Assembly (NCBI GenBank): GCA_030407505.1
Contig: JASDDH010000009.1
Location: 73,358 to 137,357, forward strand
Direction of reading: 5' to 3'
Length of the DNA stretch: 64,000 bases
Origin: Planococcus sp. APC 4015
GTDB taxonomy: Bacteria > Actinomycetota > Actinomycetes > Actinomycetales > Microbacteriaceae
Both the position numbers and the translations under genes were made by a program. Positions within the stretch are counted from its first letter, which is position 1; every line of letters begins with the position of its first letter. A model generated the notes under the pieces. That model saw only the letters and a list, made by a program, of their open reading frames with translations, did no database searches and was not told where the DNA came from. Below, piece after piece: positions 25,074 through 38,551 of the stretch.

Positions 25074-27577
25074 TGCGCGTCCCGCTGTCATGGTTGCGTG
25101 AATACGTCGACGTCCCCACGGACTCCACGCCCGAAGACGTCCTCGCGGCGCTCGTGCGCGTCGGCTTCGAAGAGGAGGACGTGCACCGCTTCGAGCTGCA
25201 GGGCCCGATCGTGGTCGGCGAGGTGCTGTCGTTCGACGCCGAGCCGCAGTCCAACGGCAAGACGATCCGCTGGTGCCAGGTCGACGTGGGCGAGGCGGAA
25301 CCGCGCGGGATCGTCTGCGGCGCCGGCAACTTCTTCGCCGGAGACAAGGTCGTCGTCACGCTGCCCGGCGCCGTCCTTCCGGGACCGTTCCCGATCGCGG
25401 CGCGCAAGACCTACGGCCACGTCTCGGACGGCATGATCGCCTCGGCGAAGGAGCTCGGTCTCGGCGACGAGCACTCCGGCATCCTGCGTCTGGTCGAACT
25501 CGGCATCGACGCGCCGGTCGGCACCGACGCGATCACGCTCCTCGGCCTCGACGACGTCGCCGTCGACATCAACGTGACGCCTGACCGCGGCTACGCCCTG
25601 TCGATGCGGGGCGTCGCGCGCGAGTACTCCCACGCGACGGGTGCGCCCTTCCGCGACCCGGGAGACCGCCTCTGGGGCGAGCTCCAGCAGCCGGTCGAGG
25701 GCTTCGCGGTGTCCGTCCAGGACGACGCGCCCATCCGCGGGCGCGTCGGCGCATCCGAGTTCGTCGTGCGCATCGTGCGCGATGTCGACCCGACCAAGCC
25801 GACGCCGGCCTGGATGGTCGCGCGCCTGACTCTGGCCGGCATCCGCTCGCTGGGCATCCTGATCGACATCACGAACTACGTCATGCTCGAACTCGGACAG
25901 CCGATCCACGGGTACGACCTCGACCGCCTGCGCGGCGGCATCACGGTGCGCCGGGCGTCGGCAGGCGAGACCCTGAAGACGCTCGACGGCAAGGTGCGCA
26001 CCCTCGACCGCGAAGATCTGCTGATCACCGATGAGTCCGGGCCCATCGGACTCGCAGGCGTCATGGGTGGTGGCACGACCGAGATGACGGATGCCACGCG
26101 CAACGTGCTCATCGAGGCGGCGATCTTCGACACGGTGTCCATCGCGCGCACCGCGCGCCGGCACAAGCTTCCGAGCGAGGCGTCGCGCCGGTTCGAGCGC
26201 GGCGTCGACCCGCTCATCCCGTTCGTCGCCGCGCGCCGGGTCGCCGACCTGATGGTCGAGTACGCCGGAGGCACGCTCGACACGGCTGTCGGCGGCGCCC
26301 TGTTCGCCGACGTGTCGATCGCCGGCATCACGCTGCCGGCCCATTTCATCCCCGGCCTCATCGGCGTGGACTACACGCCGGGTGAGATCGTCGGCGCTCT
26401 CGAGATGATCGGCGCCGATGTCACCGAGAACGGTGGTTCCTGGGTCGTGATCCCGCCGTCGTGGCGCCCCGACCTCACCGACAAGTGGACCCTGGCCGAG
26501 GAGGTCGCGCGGATCGAGGGCTACGACCGCATCCCGTCGGTGCTTCCGACGCCGCCGTCCGGTCGCGGGCTCACGCCGGCGCAGCAGGGACGACGCCGCG
26601 TAGCTAACGCGCTCGCCGCAGCGGGCTACGTCGAGACTCCTTCCTTCCCGTTCACGACAGAAGAGCACAACGACCTGCACGGCTCGACCTCGGGCGAGCA
26701 CCTGCCGTCGGTGAAGCTCGCCAACCCCCTGGACGGTCAGTCGCCCTTCCTCCGGCGCTCACTCGTTCCGGGCCTGCTGCAGGTCGCGCATCGGAACCTG
26801 TCGCGCGGTTTCACCGACCTCGCCCTCTTCGAGACCGGCACCGTCTTCCTTCCGGCTCCCGGCGTGACCTACGGCACGTCGCACGTTCCGCCCCTTGCGG
26901 TGCGGCCGGATGCCGCCACCCTGGCCGAGCTCGACGGGTCGATCCCGCCGCAGCACCGGTTCGTCGCCGTGCTCCTCGCCGGCAACGCGGTGGCGAAGCA
27001 GCCGGGTCAGGCAGTGGTGCCGGCTGGTCTCACCGAGGCCCTCGACGCGGTCCGCGCGATCGCGTCGGCCGCCGGCGTCTCGATCGATGTGGAGCAGGGC
27101 GAGCGGGCGGCGCTGCATCCCGGCCGTACCGGCATCCTGTCGGTGAACGGCTCCGCCGTCGGCTACGTGGGCGAGCTGCTCCCCGCCGTCTCCGAGGCCG
27201 CTGATCTGCATGGCCGGGTCACCGTCGCCGAGCTCGACCTCGACCTCGTGCTCTCGCTCGCGGGCGAACGTGTGGTCGCCTCGTCGCTGTCGGGCTACCC
27301 CGCCGCGACGCAGGACGTCTCGCTCGTCGTGGGCGCCGACCTTCCGGCATCCGACGTGCGCTCTGCGCTCGCCGAGGGCGCGGGCGGCCTGCTCGAGTCG
27401 GTGCGTCTGGTCGACGACTACCGCGGACAGGGTGTTCCCGACGGCGCGAAGAGCCTGACATTCGCGCTGCGCTTCCGTGCCGACGACCGCACGCTCACCG
27501 CCGCAGAGGCGACAGAGGCCAAGCTCGCCGGGGTGGCGATCGCCACCGAGCGCTTCGGAGCGACGCTGCGCGAGTAG
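25073..27577 (+). CDS. pheT: Phenylalanyl-tRNA synthetase beta subunit
   Basis: The 834 residues give the full-length beta chain. It begins MRVPLSWLREYVDVP, then the EMAP-like tRNA-binding fold (about 40-150), B3/B4 editing domain (NYVMLELGQPIHGYDLDRL, AGVMGGGTTEM), B5, the catalytic-like core and a C-terminal anticodon-binding FDX-ACB domain (SGYPAATQDVSLVVG ... LTFALRFRADDRTL). The editing site hydrolyses Tyr-tRNA(Phe). It is coupled to pheS by a TGATG overlap. Confidence 0.96.
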   Translation: MRVPLSWLREYVDVPTDSTPEDVLAALVRVGFEEEDVHRFELQGPIVVGEVLSFDAEPQSNGKTIRWCQVDVGEAEPRGIVCGAGNFFAGDKVVVTLPGAVLPGPFPIAARKTYGHVSDGMIASAKELGLGDEHSGILRLVELGIDAPVGTDAITLLGLDDVAVDINVTPDRGYALSMRGVAREYSHATGAPFRDPGDRLWGELQQPVEGFAVSVQDDAPIRGRVGASEFVVRIVRDVDPTKPTPAWMVARLTLAGIRSLGILIDITNYVMLELGQPIHGYDLDRLRGGITVRRASAGETLKTLDGKVRTLDREDLLITDESGPIGLAGVMGGGTTEMTDATRNVLIEAAIFDTVSIARTARRHKLPSEASRRFERGVDPLIPFVAARRVADLMVEYAGGTLDTAVGGALFADVSIAGITLPAHFIPGLIGVDYTPGEIVGALEMIGADVTENGGSWVVIPPSWRPDLTDKWTLAEEVARIEGYDRIPSVLPTPPSGRGLTPAQQGRRRVANALAAAGYVETPSFPFTTEEHNDLHGSTSGEHLPSVKLANPLDGQSPFLRRSLVPGLLQVAHRNLSRGFTDLALFETGTVFLPAPGVTYGTSHVPPLAVRPDAATLAELDGSIPPQHRFVAVLLAGNAVAKQPGQAVVPAGLTEALDAVRAIASAAGVSIDVEQGERAALHPGRTGILSVNGSAVGYVGELLPAVSEAADLHGRVTVAELDLDLVLSLAGERVVASSLSGYPAATQDVSLVVGADLPASDVRSALAEGAGGLLESVRLVDDYRGQGVPDGAKSLTFALRFRADDRTLTAAEATEAKLAGVAIATERFGATLRE

Positions 27578-27592
27578 GGCTCGGGTTCTGCG

Positions 27593-28723
27593 CTAGCGGG
27601 AGCCCCAGTTCCAGGCCGGTCGGTCCAGCGCTCCCTGGCCGTGCACCCTCGTGCCGTCGGTGCCCGATCGCAGCCGGTGGGTGATCGCCCCGACACCGTC
27701 GAGCGCGTCGGCGAGAGGGGCGGCGTGCGTCACGACGAGAACCTGGGCATCGACCGATGCCGTCTGCACGAGCTCGGCGAGGGGGATGAGCAGATCGGGG
27801 TGCAGGCTCGCTTCGGGCTCGTTCAGCACGATGAGCGGAGCGGGCCGCGCGGGGAGGAGGGCTGCGCACAGCAACAGGTAGCGCAGCGTGCCGTCCGACA
27901 GTTCGGCGACGTCGAGAGGCCGAAGGAGCCCGGGCTGGCGCAGGACGAGCCGGAATCGGCCGTCGCCCGGCTCGATGCCCACCCTCGCGCCGGGGAAGGC
28001 CCGGTCCACCGCCTCGTCGAGGGCCGCTCCCCGCCCGGCATCCTGGATCGTCGCCCACACGGCGGCGAGGTCTTCGCCGCCGTGTGACAGCGTCTGGGTC
28101 CGCGTGCCGACCTGCGGCTGGCGCGCGGGCGCGTCAGCGTCGACGCGGAAGTGGTCGTAGAACCGCCACCCGGCGAGCGTGCGGCGGAGTGTGAGCAGTT
28201 CGGGCGCGGTGTCGCCGTCGACGAGGTCGGTCACGATGCTCTCGAAAGGCGCGAGCTGTTGGCGCAGGGTCGTCCATGATTCGTCACGGACGCGGGTCAC
28301 ACCCCGGAGGCGGTCGATGAGCAGTGTCGCGGGTTTGGCCACGGGTCCGGCGAACACCTGCTCGCGCTTGATCTCGGGGTCGCGGGCGAAGGGGCTGGTC
28401 TGCTCGGTCTGCGGTATGCCGAGATCGACCAGGTAGCCGAGTTCGTCGGAGGCGAAGCCGAGCTGCACGGCGATCGGTCCTCGCCGCACCGTGCCCTGCG
28501 TGCCTCCGTTCTCGGCTCCGGCCCACAGGAGCGACGGCAGGCCTCCTTCGCGGGCGACGGCGGAGACGAGCGAACCGGATGCCGCCTGCGCGAGCAGCCG
28601 GAGTGCGCGGTAGAGGTTCGACTTGCCCGACGCATTCGGCCCGGTCACGACGGTCAGCGCGCCGAGCGGCACGATGACGTCGCGGAGCGAGCGGTATCCC
28701 GAGACGGCGACGGTGGTCAGCAT
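27593..28723 (-). CDS. RecF/OLD-like AAA ATPase
   Basis: The 376-residue protein has Walker A GPNASGKS (28-35) within an SMC-like N-terminus (SGYRSLRDVIVPLGALTVV). ABC-type signature ELSDGTLRYLLLCAALL and Walker B PLIVLNEPEASLHP come late, then VLVVTHAAPLADAL. The ~230 residues between them replace a coiled coil. There is no TOPRIM nuclease domain, and no nuclease or UvrD-like partner gene is adjacent. It resembles stand-alone ATPases of the OLD/RecF class. The DNA-related role is inference. The ATG has GAGGA 7 nt upstream. Confidence 0.85.
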   Translation of the reverse strand: MLTTVAVSGYRSLRDVIVPLGALTVVTGPNASGKSNLYRALRLLAQAASGSLVSAVAREGGLPSLLWAGAENGGTQGTVRRGPIAVQLGFASDELGYLVDLGIPQTEQTSPFARDPEIKREQVFAGPVAKPATLLIDRLRGVTRVRDESWTTLRQQLAPFESIVTDLVDGDTAPELLTLRRTLAGWRFYDHFRVDADAPARQPQVGTRTQTLSHGGEDLAAVWATIQDAGRGAALDEAVDRAFPGARVGIEPGDGRFRLVLRQPGLLRPLDVAELSDGTLRYLLLCAALLPARPAPLIVLNEPEASLHPDLLIPLAELVQTASVDAQVLVVTHAAPLADALDGVGAITHRLRSGTDGTRVHGQGALDRPAWNWGSR

Positions 28724-28841
28724 CCATTCATCCTCGCAGGGCCCTCCGACGCCCGGTTCGGTGGCGACTCACCCGATCCCGCAGGCTCCGCCGAGAGCGG
28801 AACGGGATGCCCGGGCGCGGTCGCTCTGGTGTGATGGGCTC

Positions 28842-29819
28842 ATGACGACGGTGCTCATCCTCGGGGGAACGGCGTGGCTCGGGGGTCGGGTCGCGGCTCG
28901 CTGGCTCGACCAGGGGGCGTCCGTCACGTGCCTCGCGCGCGGCACCGGTCCGGCACCCCGCGGGGCTCGTCTCGTCGTCGCCGACCGATCCCGGCCCGGT
29001 GCGTACGATGCGGTGGCTTCGGGCACGTGGGACGAGGTGGTCGACTTCTCGAGGATCCCCTCGCACGTAGACAGTGCCCTCGATGCGCTGGGGCCCCGCG
29101 CCGCACACTGGACCTTCGTGTCATCGGTGTCGGTCTACGCGTCGGCGGCCGAGGTCGGCGCGGATGAGTCCGCTGCGGTCGTCGAACCGGCCGCGGTGGG
29201 CGACGAGTACGACTACGCCCGTGCCAAGTCCGCCTGCGAGGCTTTCCTGCACCGCGCGGTAGGCGATCGCCTGGCGATCCTGCGCCCGGGGCTCATCGTC
29301 GGGCCCGGCGATCCCACCGATCGTTTCGGGTACTGGGTGTCGCGTTTCGCCGTCGCCCGCGACGAGCCGGTGCTGGTGCCCGCAACGGGCGGGCGGACGA
29401 CCCAGGTGATCGACGTCGACGATCTCGCATCGTTCATCGTCACGGTGGGACGGGGGAGCTGGACGGGAGTCGTCGACACGATCGGCGCATCCGTGCCGCT
29501 GCGGACATCGCTCGAACTCGCGCGCAAGGTCGCCGGCCACACCGGCGTCGTCGTGGAGGCATCCGATGACGCCCTCGCAGCGGCGGGGGTGCGGCACTGG
29601 GCCGGGCCCCGGTCGCTCCCGCTGTGGCTGCCGGAGGGCATGCCGGGATTCACGACGCGCGACAACAGCGCGTATCTGGCGGCCGGGGGAGTCCTCTCGC
29701 CGCCGGCCCACACACTCGCCCGCACGCTCGCCGATGAGCGCTCCCGGGGTTTGGGCAGGCCCCGGAACGCGGGGCTCACGCGGTCCGAGGAGATCGAGCT
29801 CCTCGAGACGCTGTCCTGA
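28842..29819 (+). CDS. NAD-dependent epimerase/reductase family protein
   Basis: A 325-residue short-chain dehydrogenase of the extended type. The nucleotide-binding loop is VLILGGTAWLGGRVAARW (4-21). The active site Tyr/Lys pair is in YDYARAKSACEAFL, and Ser in FVSSVSVYAS. RPGLIVGPGDPTDRFGYW is typical of this reductase group, some of which act on isoflavone- or sugar-like substrates. The substrate is unknown. The gene stands alone between a divergent ATPase and the arg cluster. TGTGAT lies 6 nt upstream of the ATG. Confidence 0.87.
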   Translation: MTTVLILGGTAWLGGRVAARWLDQGASVTCLARGTGPAPRGARLVVADRSRPGAYDAVASGTWDEVVDFSRIPSHVDSALDALGPRAAHWTFVSSVSVYASAAEVGADESAAVVEPAAVGDEYDYARAKSACEAFLHRAVGDRLAILRPGLIVGPGDPTDRFGYWVSRFAVARDEPVLVPATGGRTTQVIDVDDLASFIVTVGRGSWTGVVDTIGASVPLRTSLELARKVAGHTGVVVEASDDALAAAGVRHWAGPRSLPLWLPEGMPGFTTRDNSAYLAAGGVLSPPAHTLARTLADERSRGLGRPRNAGLTRSEEIELLETLS

Positions 29820-29824
29820 ACGAT

Positions 29825-29854
29825 TTGCGGATGCCGCGGCCCGGCGGCTATCGT
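29825..29854 (+). promoter_or_regulatory. Candidate promoter of the arginine leader transcript
   Basis: TTGCGG (29825-29830) and TATCGT (29849-29854) are separated by 18 nt. The -10 ends 6 nt before the ATG of the 27-codon ORF, matching other leaderless starts in this window. Confidence 0.4.
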
Positions 29855-29860
29855 CAGCCC

Positions 29861-29944
29861 ATGCCTTCGGCGAACCAGGGACTTTCCACGCTCGTTCTGA
29901 GCGTCGTTCCCGCGCGCCGACGTCTGGGCGACCGCCGACTCTAG
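29861..29944 (+). CDS. Candidate arginine leader peptide (27 codons) upstream of argC
   Basis: The ORF reads MPSANQGLSTLVLSVVPA followed by RRRLGDRRL and a TAG. Five Arg codons are packed into the last nine (CGC CGA CGT ... CGC CGA), including CGA, a codon that is uncommon in this genome's genes. It starts 6 nt after a -10, ends 83 nt before argC, and is followed by an alternative-pairing region. By analogy with his, trp and leu leader peptides, ribosome stalling at Arg codons under arginine shortage would favour read-through. GC-rich DNA encodes Arg often, so chance is not excluded. Confidence 0.45.
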   Translation: MPSANQGLSTLVLSVVPARRRLGDRRL

Positions 29945-30001
29945 GCGACCCTGCGTGAGGTCCTGTCGTGGGCCGGAGTGGGTGTCGCCTCCCCGGCCCG
30001 C
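29944..30001 (+). promoter_or_regulatory. Attenuator-like alternative structures before argC
   Basis: GGGCCGG (29970-29976) and CCGGCCC (29993-29999) form a stem extendable to 9 bp (29968-30001), the terminator candidate. GTCGCC (29984-29989) in its loop can instead pair with GGCGAC in 29944-29950, or with an earlier copy at 29927-29933 within the leader ORF. These pairings exclude the GC stem. There is no T-run, as is common in actinobacterial attenuators. Confidence 0.35.
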
Positions 30002-30014
30002 ATCCCAGACTCTC

Positions 30015-30020
30015 TAAGGT
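30015..30020 (+). promoter_or_regulatory. -10-like TAAGGT and ribosome binding site of argC
   Basis: TAAGGT ends 7 nt before the argC ATG and could drive a leaderless transcript. The overlapping AAGGTGG could equally be a ribosome binding site for the longer leader mRNA, with spacing of 5 nt. The sequence does not decide between these uses. Confidence 0.4.
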
Positions 30021-30027
30021 GGAATCC

Positions 30028-31125
30028 ATGACATATTCGGTCGCCGTCTCCGGCGCATCCGGCTATGCGGGCGGCGAGATCCTGAGGATCCTCGCCGCAC
30101 ATCCCGACGTCGAGATCCGCACCGTCACCGCGCACTCGAACGCGGGACAGCCGCTCATCCAGCACCAGCCGCACCTCCGCTCGCTCGCTCACCTGACGCT
30201 GCAGGAGACGACCGCCGACGTGCTCGCCGGTCACGACGTCGTCTTCCTCGCCCTTCCCCACGGTCAGTCGGGTCGATTCACCGAGGCGCTGGCCGACACC
30301 CCCCTCGTGATCGATGCGGGAGCCGACCACCGGCTCGAAGCCGTCGCCGAGTGGGACCGCTTCTACGGCGGAGACTTCCACGATCCGTGGGTGTACGGCG
30401 TCCCCGAGCTCGTCGTCGGCGCCGGCAAGCAGCGCGACCGCCTGGTCGGGGCGACGCGCATCGCGGCGCCGGGGTGCAACGCGTCGACGGTGAGCCTCAG
30501 CCTGGCGCCAGGTGTCGCCGCGGGTGTCATCGATCCGTCCGACATCGTCACGGTGCTGGCCGTCGGCCCGAGCGGCGCCGGCAAGAGCCTCAAGACGAAC
30601 CTCCTGGCGAGTGAGATCCTCGGCAGCGCGAACCCGTATGCCGTCGGCGGCACGCACCGGCACATCCCCGAGATCCGGCAGGCGCTCGCGGCCGCGCGCC
30701 CCCTGGTCGCTGGGCGTGCTCCGGTCGCTGAGCCTGTCGAAGCGGCACCGGCCGATGCGGGCATCCGCATCTCGTTCACGCCCGTCATCGTGCCGATGGC
30801 CCGCGGCATCCTCGCCACCTCGAGCGCACCGATCGTCCCGGGCGTGAGCGACGAACAGATCCGCGCCGCGTGGCAGACCGCCTACGGCGACGAGACGTTC
30901 GTGCACCTGCTGCCGACGGGGGAGTTCCCGCGGACGGCCGATGTGCTCGGCGCCAACACGGCGCTCATGGGCCTCGCGATCGACCGCGCCGCGAACCGGG
31001 TCGTCGTGGTGACCGCGGTCGACAACCTCGTCAAGGGCACCGCCGGCGCCGCGATCCAGTCCATGAACCTCGCGCTGGGCCTTCCCGAAGGCCGCGCCCT
31101 CACCGTGAACGGAGTCGCGCCGTGA
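30028..31125 (+). CDS. argC: N-acetyl-gamma-glutamyl-phosphate reductase
   Basis: NADPH-dependent third step of arginine synthesis. The 365 residues contain the Rossmann start [18 protein letters not shown] and the catalytic Cys150 in [19 protein letters not shown] is a family motif, as is [17 protein letters not shown]. Residues around 225-247 ([18 protein letters not shown]) are an insertion relative to typical ArgC of about 345 residues and derive from a dispersed palindromic repeat. The gene heads the argC-J-B-D-F chain. Confidence 0.96.
   Translation: MTYSVAVSGASGYAGGEILRILAAHPDVEIRTVTAHSNAGQPLIQHQPHLRSLAHLTLQETTADVLAGHDVVFLALPHGQSGRFTEALADTPLVIDAGADHRLEAVAEWDRFYGGDFHDPWVYGVPELVVGAGKQRDRLVGATRIAAPGCNASTVSLSLAPGVAAGVIDPSDIVTVLAVGPSGAGKSLKTNLLASEILGSANPYAVGGTHRHIPEIRQALAAARPLVAGRAPVAEPVEAAPADAGIRISFTPVIVPMARGILATSSAPIVPGVSDEQIRAAWQTAYGDETFVHLLPTGEFPRTADVLGANTALMGLAIDRAANRVVVVTAVDNLVKGTAGAAIQSMNLALGLPEGRALTVNGVAP
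30705..30742 (+). repeat. REP-like repeat inserted in frame in argC
   Basis: GGTCGCTGAGCCTGTCGAAG at 30723-30742, preceded by a partial copy GGTCGCTG at about 30705, matches in reverse complement the repeat units at the 5' ends of rluB and cmk. It encodes VAEPVEA within an apparent insertion of ArgC. Confidence 0.6.
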
Positions 31126-32279
31126 GCGTCACCGCGCCCCAGGGATTCGAGGCGGCCGGCGTCGCCGCCGCGCTCAAGTCGACCGGAAAGCCCGACGTCG
31201 CCGTGGTCGTCAACCGCGGGCCGCTCAAAGTCGGCGCAGCCGTCTTCACGTCGAACCGGGCCAAGGCGAACCCGATCATCTGGTCTCAGCAGGTCGTCCA
31301 GGACGGTGTCGTCGAGGCGATCGTCCTCAACTCCGGCGGGGCGAACTGCTTCACCGGGTCCTTCGGGTTCCAGACGACGCACCAGACGGCTGAGAAGGCC
31401 GCCGAACTGCTCGGTGTCAGTGCCGGTGATGTGGTGATCTGCTCGACCGGTCTGATCGGAACGGGCGACGAGGTCTTCCGCGCCAAGGTCCTCGACGGCA
31501 CCGAGCAGGGCATCGCGGCGCTCTCCGCCGACGGCGGTGCGGCGGCATCCGAAGCCATCATGACGACCGACTCGAAGGCCAAGCGCGCCGTCGTCTCACG
31601 GGACGGATGGACGATCGGCGGCATGGCCAAGGGGGCCGGGATGCTGGCGCCCGGGCTCGCGACGATGCTCGTCGTGATCACGACGGATGCCGTCCTGGAC
31701 GCCACGGCCGCCGACACCGCCCTGCGGGCTGCGACGCGCACGACCTTCGACCGCCTCGACTCCGACGGCTGCATGTCGACGAACGACCAGGTCACCCTGA
31801 TGGTGAGCGGCGCGAGCGGCATCACTCCCGACCCCGAGGTCTTCGCCGCGGCGCTCGCCGAGCTGAGCTTCGATCTGGCTCAGCAGCTGCAGGCCGACGC
31901 CGAGGGGGCGAGCCACGACATCACGATCCGGGTCGTGAACGCGGCATCCGAGGACGATGCCGTGGAGGTCGGCCGCTCGGTCGCGCGCAACAACCTCTTC
32001 AAGGCCGCGATCTTCGGCAACGACGCGAACTGGGGCCGGGTGCTCGCCGCCATCGGCACGACGGATGCCGCGTTCGACCCCTACGACGTCGACGTGTGGA
32101 TGAACGGGGTGCGCGTGTGCACGGCGGGCGGTCCCGATCGTCCGCGCGAAGACGTCGACCTGACGCCGAGAGCCACCGACCTCGTCATCGACCTCAAGGT
32201 CGGCGCCGACGCGGCGAAGATCATGACCAACGACCTCACTCACGACTACGTCCACGAGAACAGCGCGTACTCCTCATGA
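31122..32279 (+). CDS. argJ: Bifunctional glutamate N-acetyltransferase / amino-acid N-acetyltransferase
   Basis: ArgJ recycles the acetyl group from N-acetylornithine to glutamate and can also use acetyl-CoA. The 385-residue precursor self-cleaves before the nucleophile Thr181 in [15 protein letters not shown] into two chains. Other motifs are [19 protein letters not shown] and [14 protein letters not shown]. The GTG start overlaps the argC stop and the stop overlaps the argB ATG. Confidence 0.96.
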   Translation: MSVTAPQGFEAAGVAAALKSTGKPDVAVVVNRGPLKVGAAVFTSNRAKANPIIWSQQVVQDGVVEAIVLNSGGANCFTGSFGFQTTHQTAEKAAELLGVSAGDVVICSTGLIGTGDEVFRAKVLDGTEQGIAALSADGGAAASEAIMTTDSKAKRAVVSRDGWTIGGMAKGAGMLAPGLATMLVVITTDAVLDATAADTALRAATRTTFDRLDSDGCMSTNDQVTLMVSGASGITPDPEVFAAALAELSFDLAQQLQADAEGASHDITIRVVNAASEDDAVEVGRSVARNNLFKAAIFGNDANWGRVLAAIGTTDAAFDPYDVDVWMNGVRVCTAGGPDRPREDVDLTPRATDLVIDLKVGADAAKIMTNDLTHDYVHENSAYSS

Positions 32280-33171
32280 CCGACATCCAGGACACCGATC
32301 CCTCCGAGGCGAGTGTCAAGGCCGCGATGCTCATCGAGTCCCTTCCCTGGCTGCGGCGGTTCAGCGACCAGATCGTCGTCATCAAGTACGGCGGCAACGC
32401 CATGGTGTCCGAGGAGCTCCAGGATGCCTTCGCCGCCGACATCGCCTACCTCCGCTACGTCGGGGTGAAGCCGGTCGTCGTGCACGGCGGCGGTCCCCAG
32501 ATCTCGTCGATGCTCGACCGCCTCGCGATCCCGAGCGAGTTCAAAGGCGGCTACCGCGTCACGAGCACCGAGGCGATCTCGGTCGTCCGCATGGTGCTCA
32601 CCGGCCAGATCAACCCTCAGCTGGTGGCCAAGATCAACGCGCACGGCCCTGTCGCGATGGGCATGAGCGGCGAAGATGCCGGACTCTTCGGCGGACGCCG
32701 CCGCGGTGTGGTCATCGAGGGCATCGAGCACGACCTCGGACGGGTGGGCGACGTCGTCGAGGTCGACCCGCAGCAGGTGCTGGACCAGCTGGCCGCCGGC
32801 CGCATCCCGGTCGTCTCGAGCATCGCCCCGGACCTCGACCGTCCGGGCCATTCGCTCAACGTGAATGCGGACGCCGCGGCATCCGCGCTCGCCGTCGCGC
32901 TCGGTGCGGCCAAGCTCGTCGTCCTGACCGACGTCGCGGGCCTCTACGCGGACTGGCCGAACCGCGACTCTCTCGTCTCGCACCTCACCTCGACCGAGTT
33001 GCGGGAGATGCTGCCGAGCCTCGAATCGGGCATGATCCCGAAGATGTCGGCATGCCTCGAAGCCGTCGAGGGCGGTGTCGAGACCGCCGCGATCATCGAC
33101 GGACGGGTGCCGCATTCGGTGCTCGTCGAGATCTTCACCAGCAAGGGAATCGGAACAGAAGTGGTGCTCGG

Positions 33172-33175
<4 letters not shown>
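32276..33175 (+). CDS. argB: Acetylglutamate kinase
   Basis: Phosphorylates N-acetylglutamate, the usual feedback-controlled step of the cyclic pathway. The 299 residues include [38 protein letters not shown] and the ATP-site stretch [15 protein letters not shown]. The N-terminal helix of about 25 residues ([18 protein letters not shown]) is characteristic of hexameric, arginine-inhibited enzymes. It is coupled on both sides by 4-nt overlaps. Confidence 0.96.
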
Positions 33176-37831
<4,656 letters not shown>

Positions 37832-37858
37832 CAGTAGAGAACTGATCCAACGAGATAT

Positions 37859-37904
37859 ATCAGCTATACATTGATTTCTAGCCGGCATCAGTGACACACT
37901 GATG
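37859..37904 (+). promoter_or_regulatory. Two operator-like palindromes before the satD-family gene
   Basis: The 17-mers ATCAGCTATACATTGAT (37859-37875) and ATCAGTGACACACTGAT (37887-37903) agree at 13 of 17 positions and share the form ATCAG-N8-TGAT. Their starts are 28 nt apart. The second extends to CATCAGTG-ACA-CACTGATG and ends 3 nt before the ATG. The region is AT-rich compared with its surroundings. It would suit repression by a dimeric HTH protein, perhaps SatD itself. Confidence 0.55.
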
Positions 37905-37906
37905 TC

Positions 37907-38548
37907 ATGGTTGCTGCCGTCATCGCCGACATCGTCGCCTCGCGCGAACTCGACGACCGACCCGCCGCGCAACGAGAGCTCGAGCAGACCCTGGCGCAGA
38001 TCGCCGAGGTCGCACCGGCGGCGCTGAGTCCGCTGATGCCCACCGTCGGCGACGAACTGCAGGGCGTGTACCCGGATCTCGCCGCCGCACTGGTGACGAC
38101 CATGCTGCTCCAACTCGCACTGCCCGCCGGAATCGAGCTGCGCTTCGGCATCGGTCTGGGTGAGATCCATGACATCCCCTCCGCGCGGGGACCGCTGTCG
38201 GAGGGCGCGGCATGGTGGGCTGCGCGGAGCGCGATCGAGCAGGTGGAGCAGCTGGCCCGGCGCGCGGCGCCCACCGCGCGAACCCGAGTGGCTGCCACGG
38301 ATGCCGGACCCCACGACCTCGAGCTCGTCCGGGTCGCCAACAGCGGTCTGCTCGCGCGCGATCGCGCGGTCGCGCAGCTGAGTCCGCGCACGCGGCGCAT
38401 CGTCTACGGGCGGTGGCTGGGACGCACGCAGAAAGAGATCGCGGCATCGGAGGGCGTCGTCCAGTCGGCTGTGTCGCAGGCGCTCGCGACGTCCGACGGC
38501 GGCGCCGTCATCGAAGGACTGCGCGCGCTCGCGGATCCTCTGCACTGA
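37907..38548 (+). CDS. SatD family protein with C-terminal HTH
   Basis: The 213-residue protein begins AAVIADIVASRELDDR and has LRFGIGLGEIHDI and EGAAWWAARSAIEQ, motifs of the SatD family first named in Streptococcus acid-tolerance loci. Residues ~165-200 (SPRTRRIVYGRWLGRTQKEIAA ... QSAVSQAL, split here) form a sigma-70 region 4-like helix-turn-helix, so it may bind DNA. No biochemical activity is established. It faces a membrane-protein gene tail to tail with 3 nt between stops. That gene is a probable functional partner. Confidence 0.85.
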   Translation: MVAAVIADIVASRELDDRPAAQRELEQTLAQIAEVAPAALSPLMPTVGDELQGVYPDLAAALVTTMLLQLALPAGIELRFGIGLGEIHDIPSARGPLSEGAAWWAARSAIEQVEQLARRAAPTARTRVAATDAGPHDLELVRVANSGLLARDRAVAQLSPRTRRIVYGRWLGRTQKEIAASEGVVQSAVSQALATSDGGAVIEGLRALADPLH

Positions 38549-38551
38549 TCG

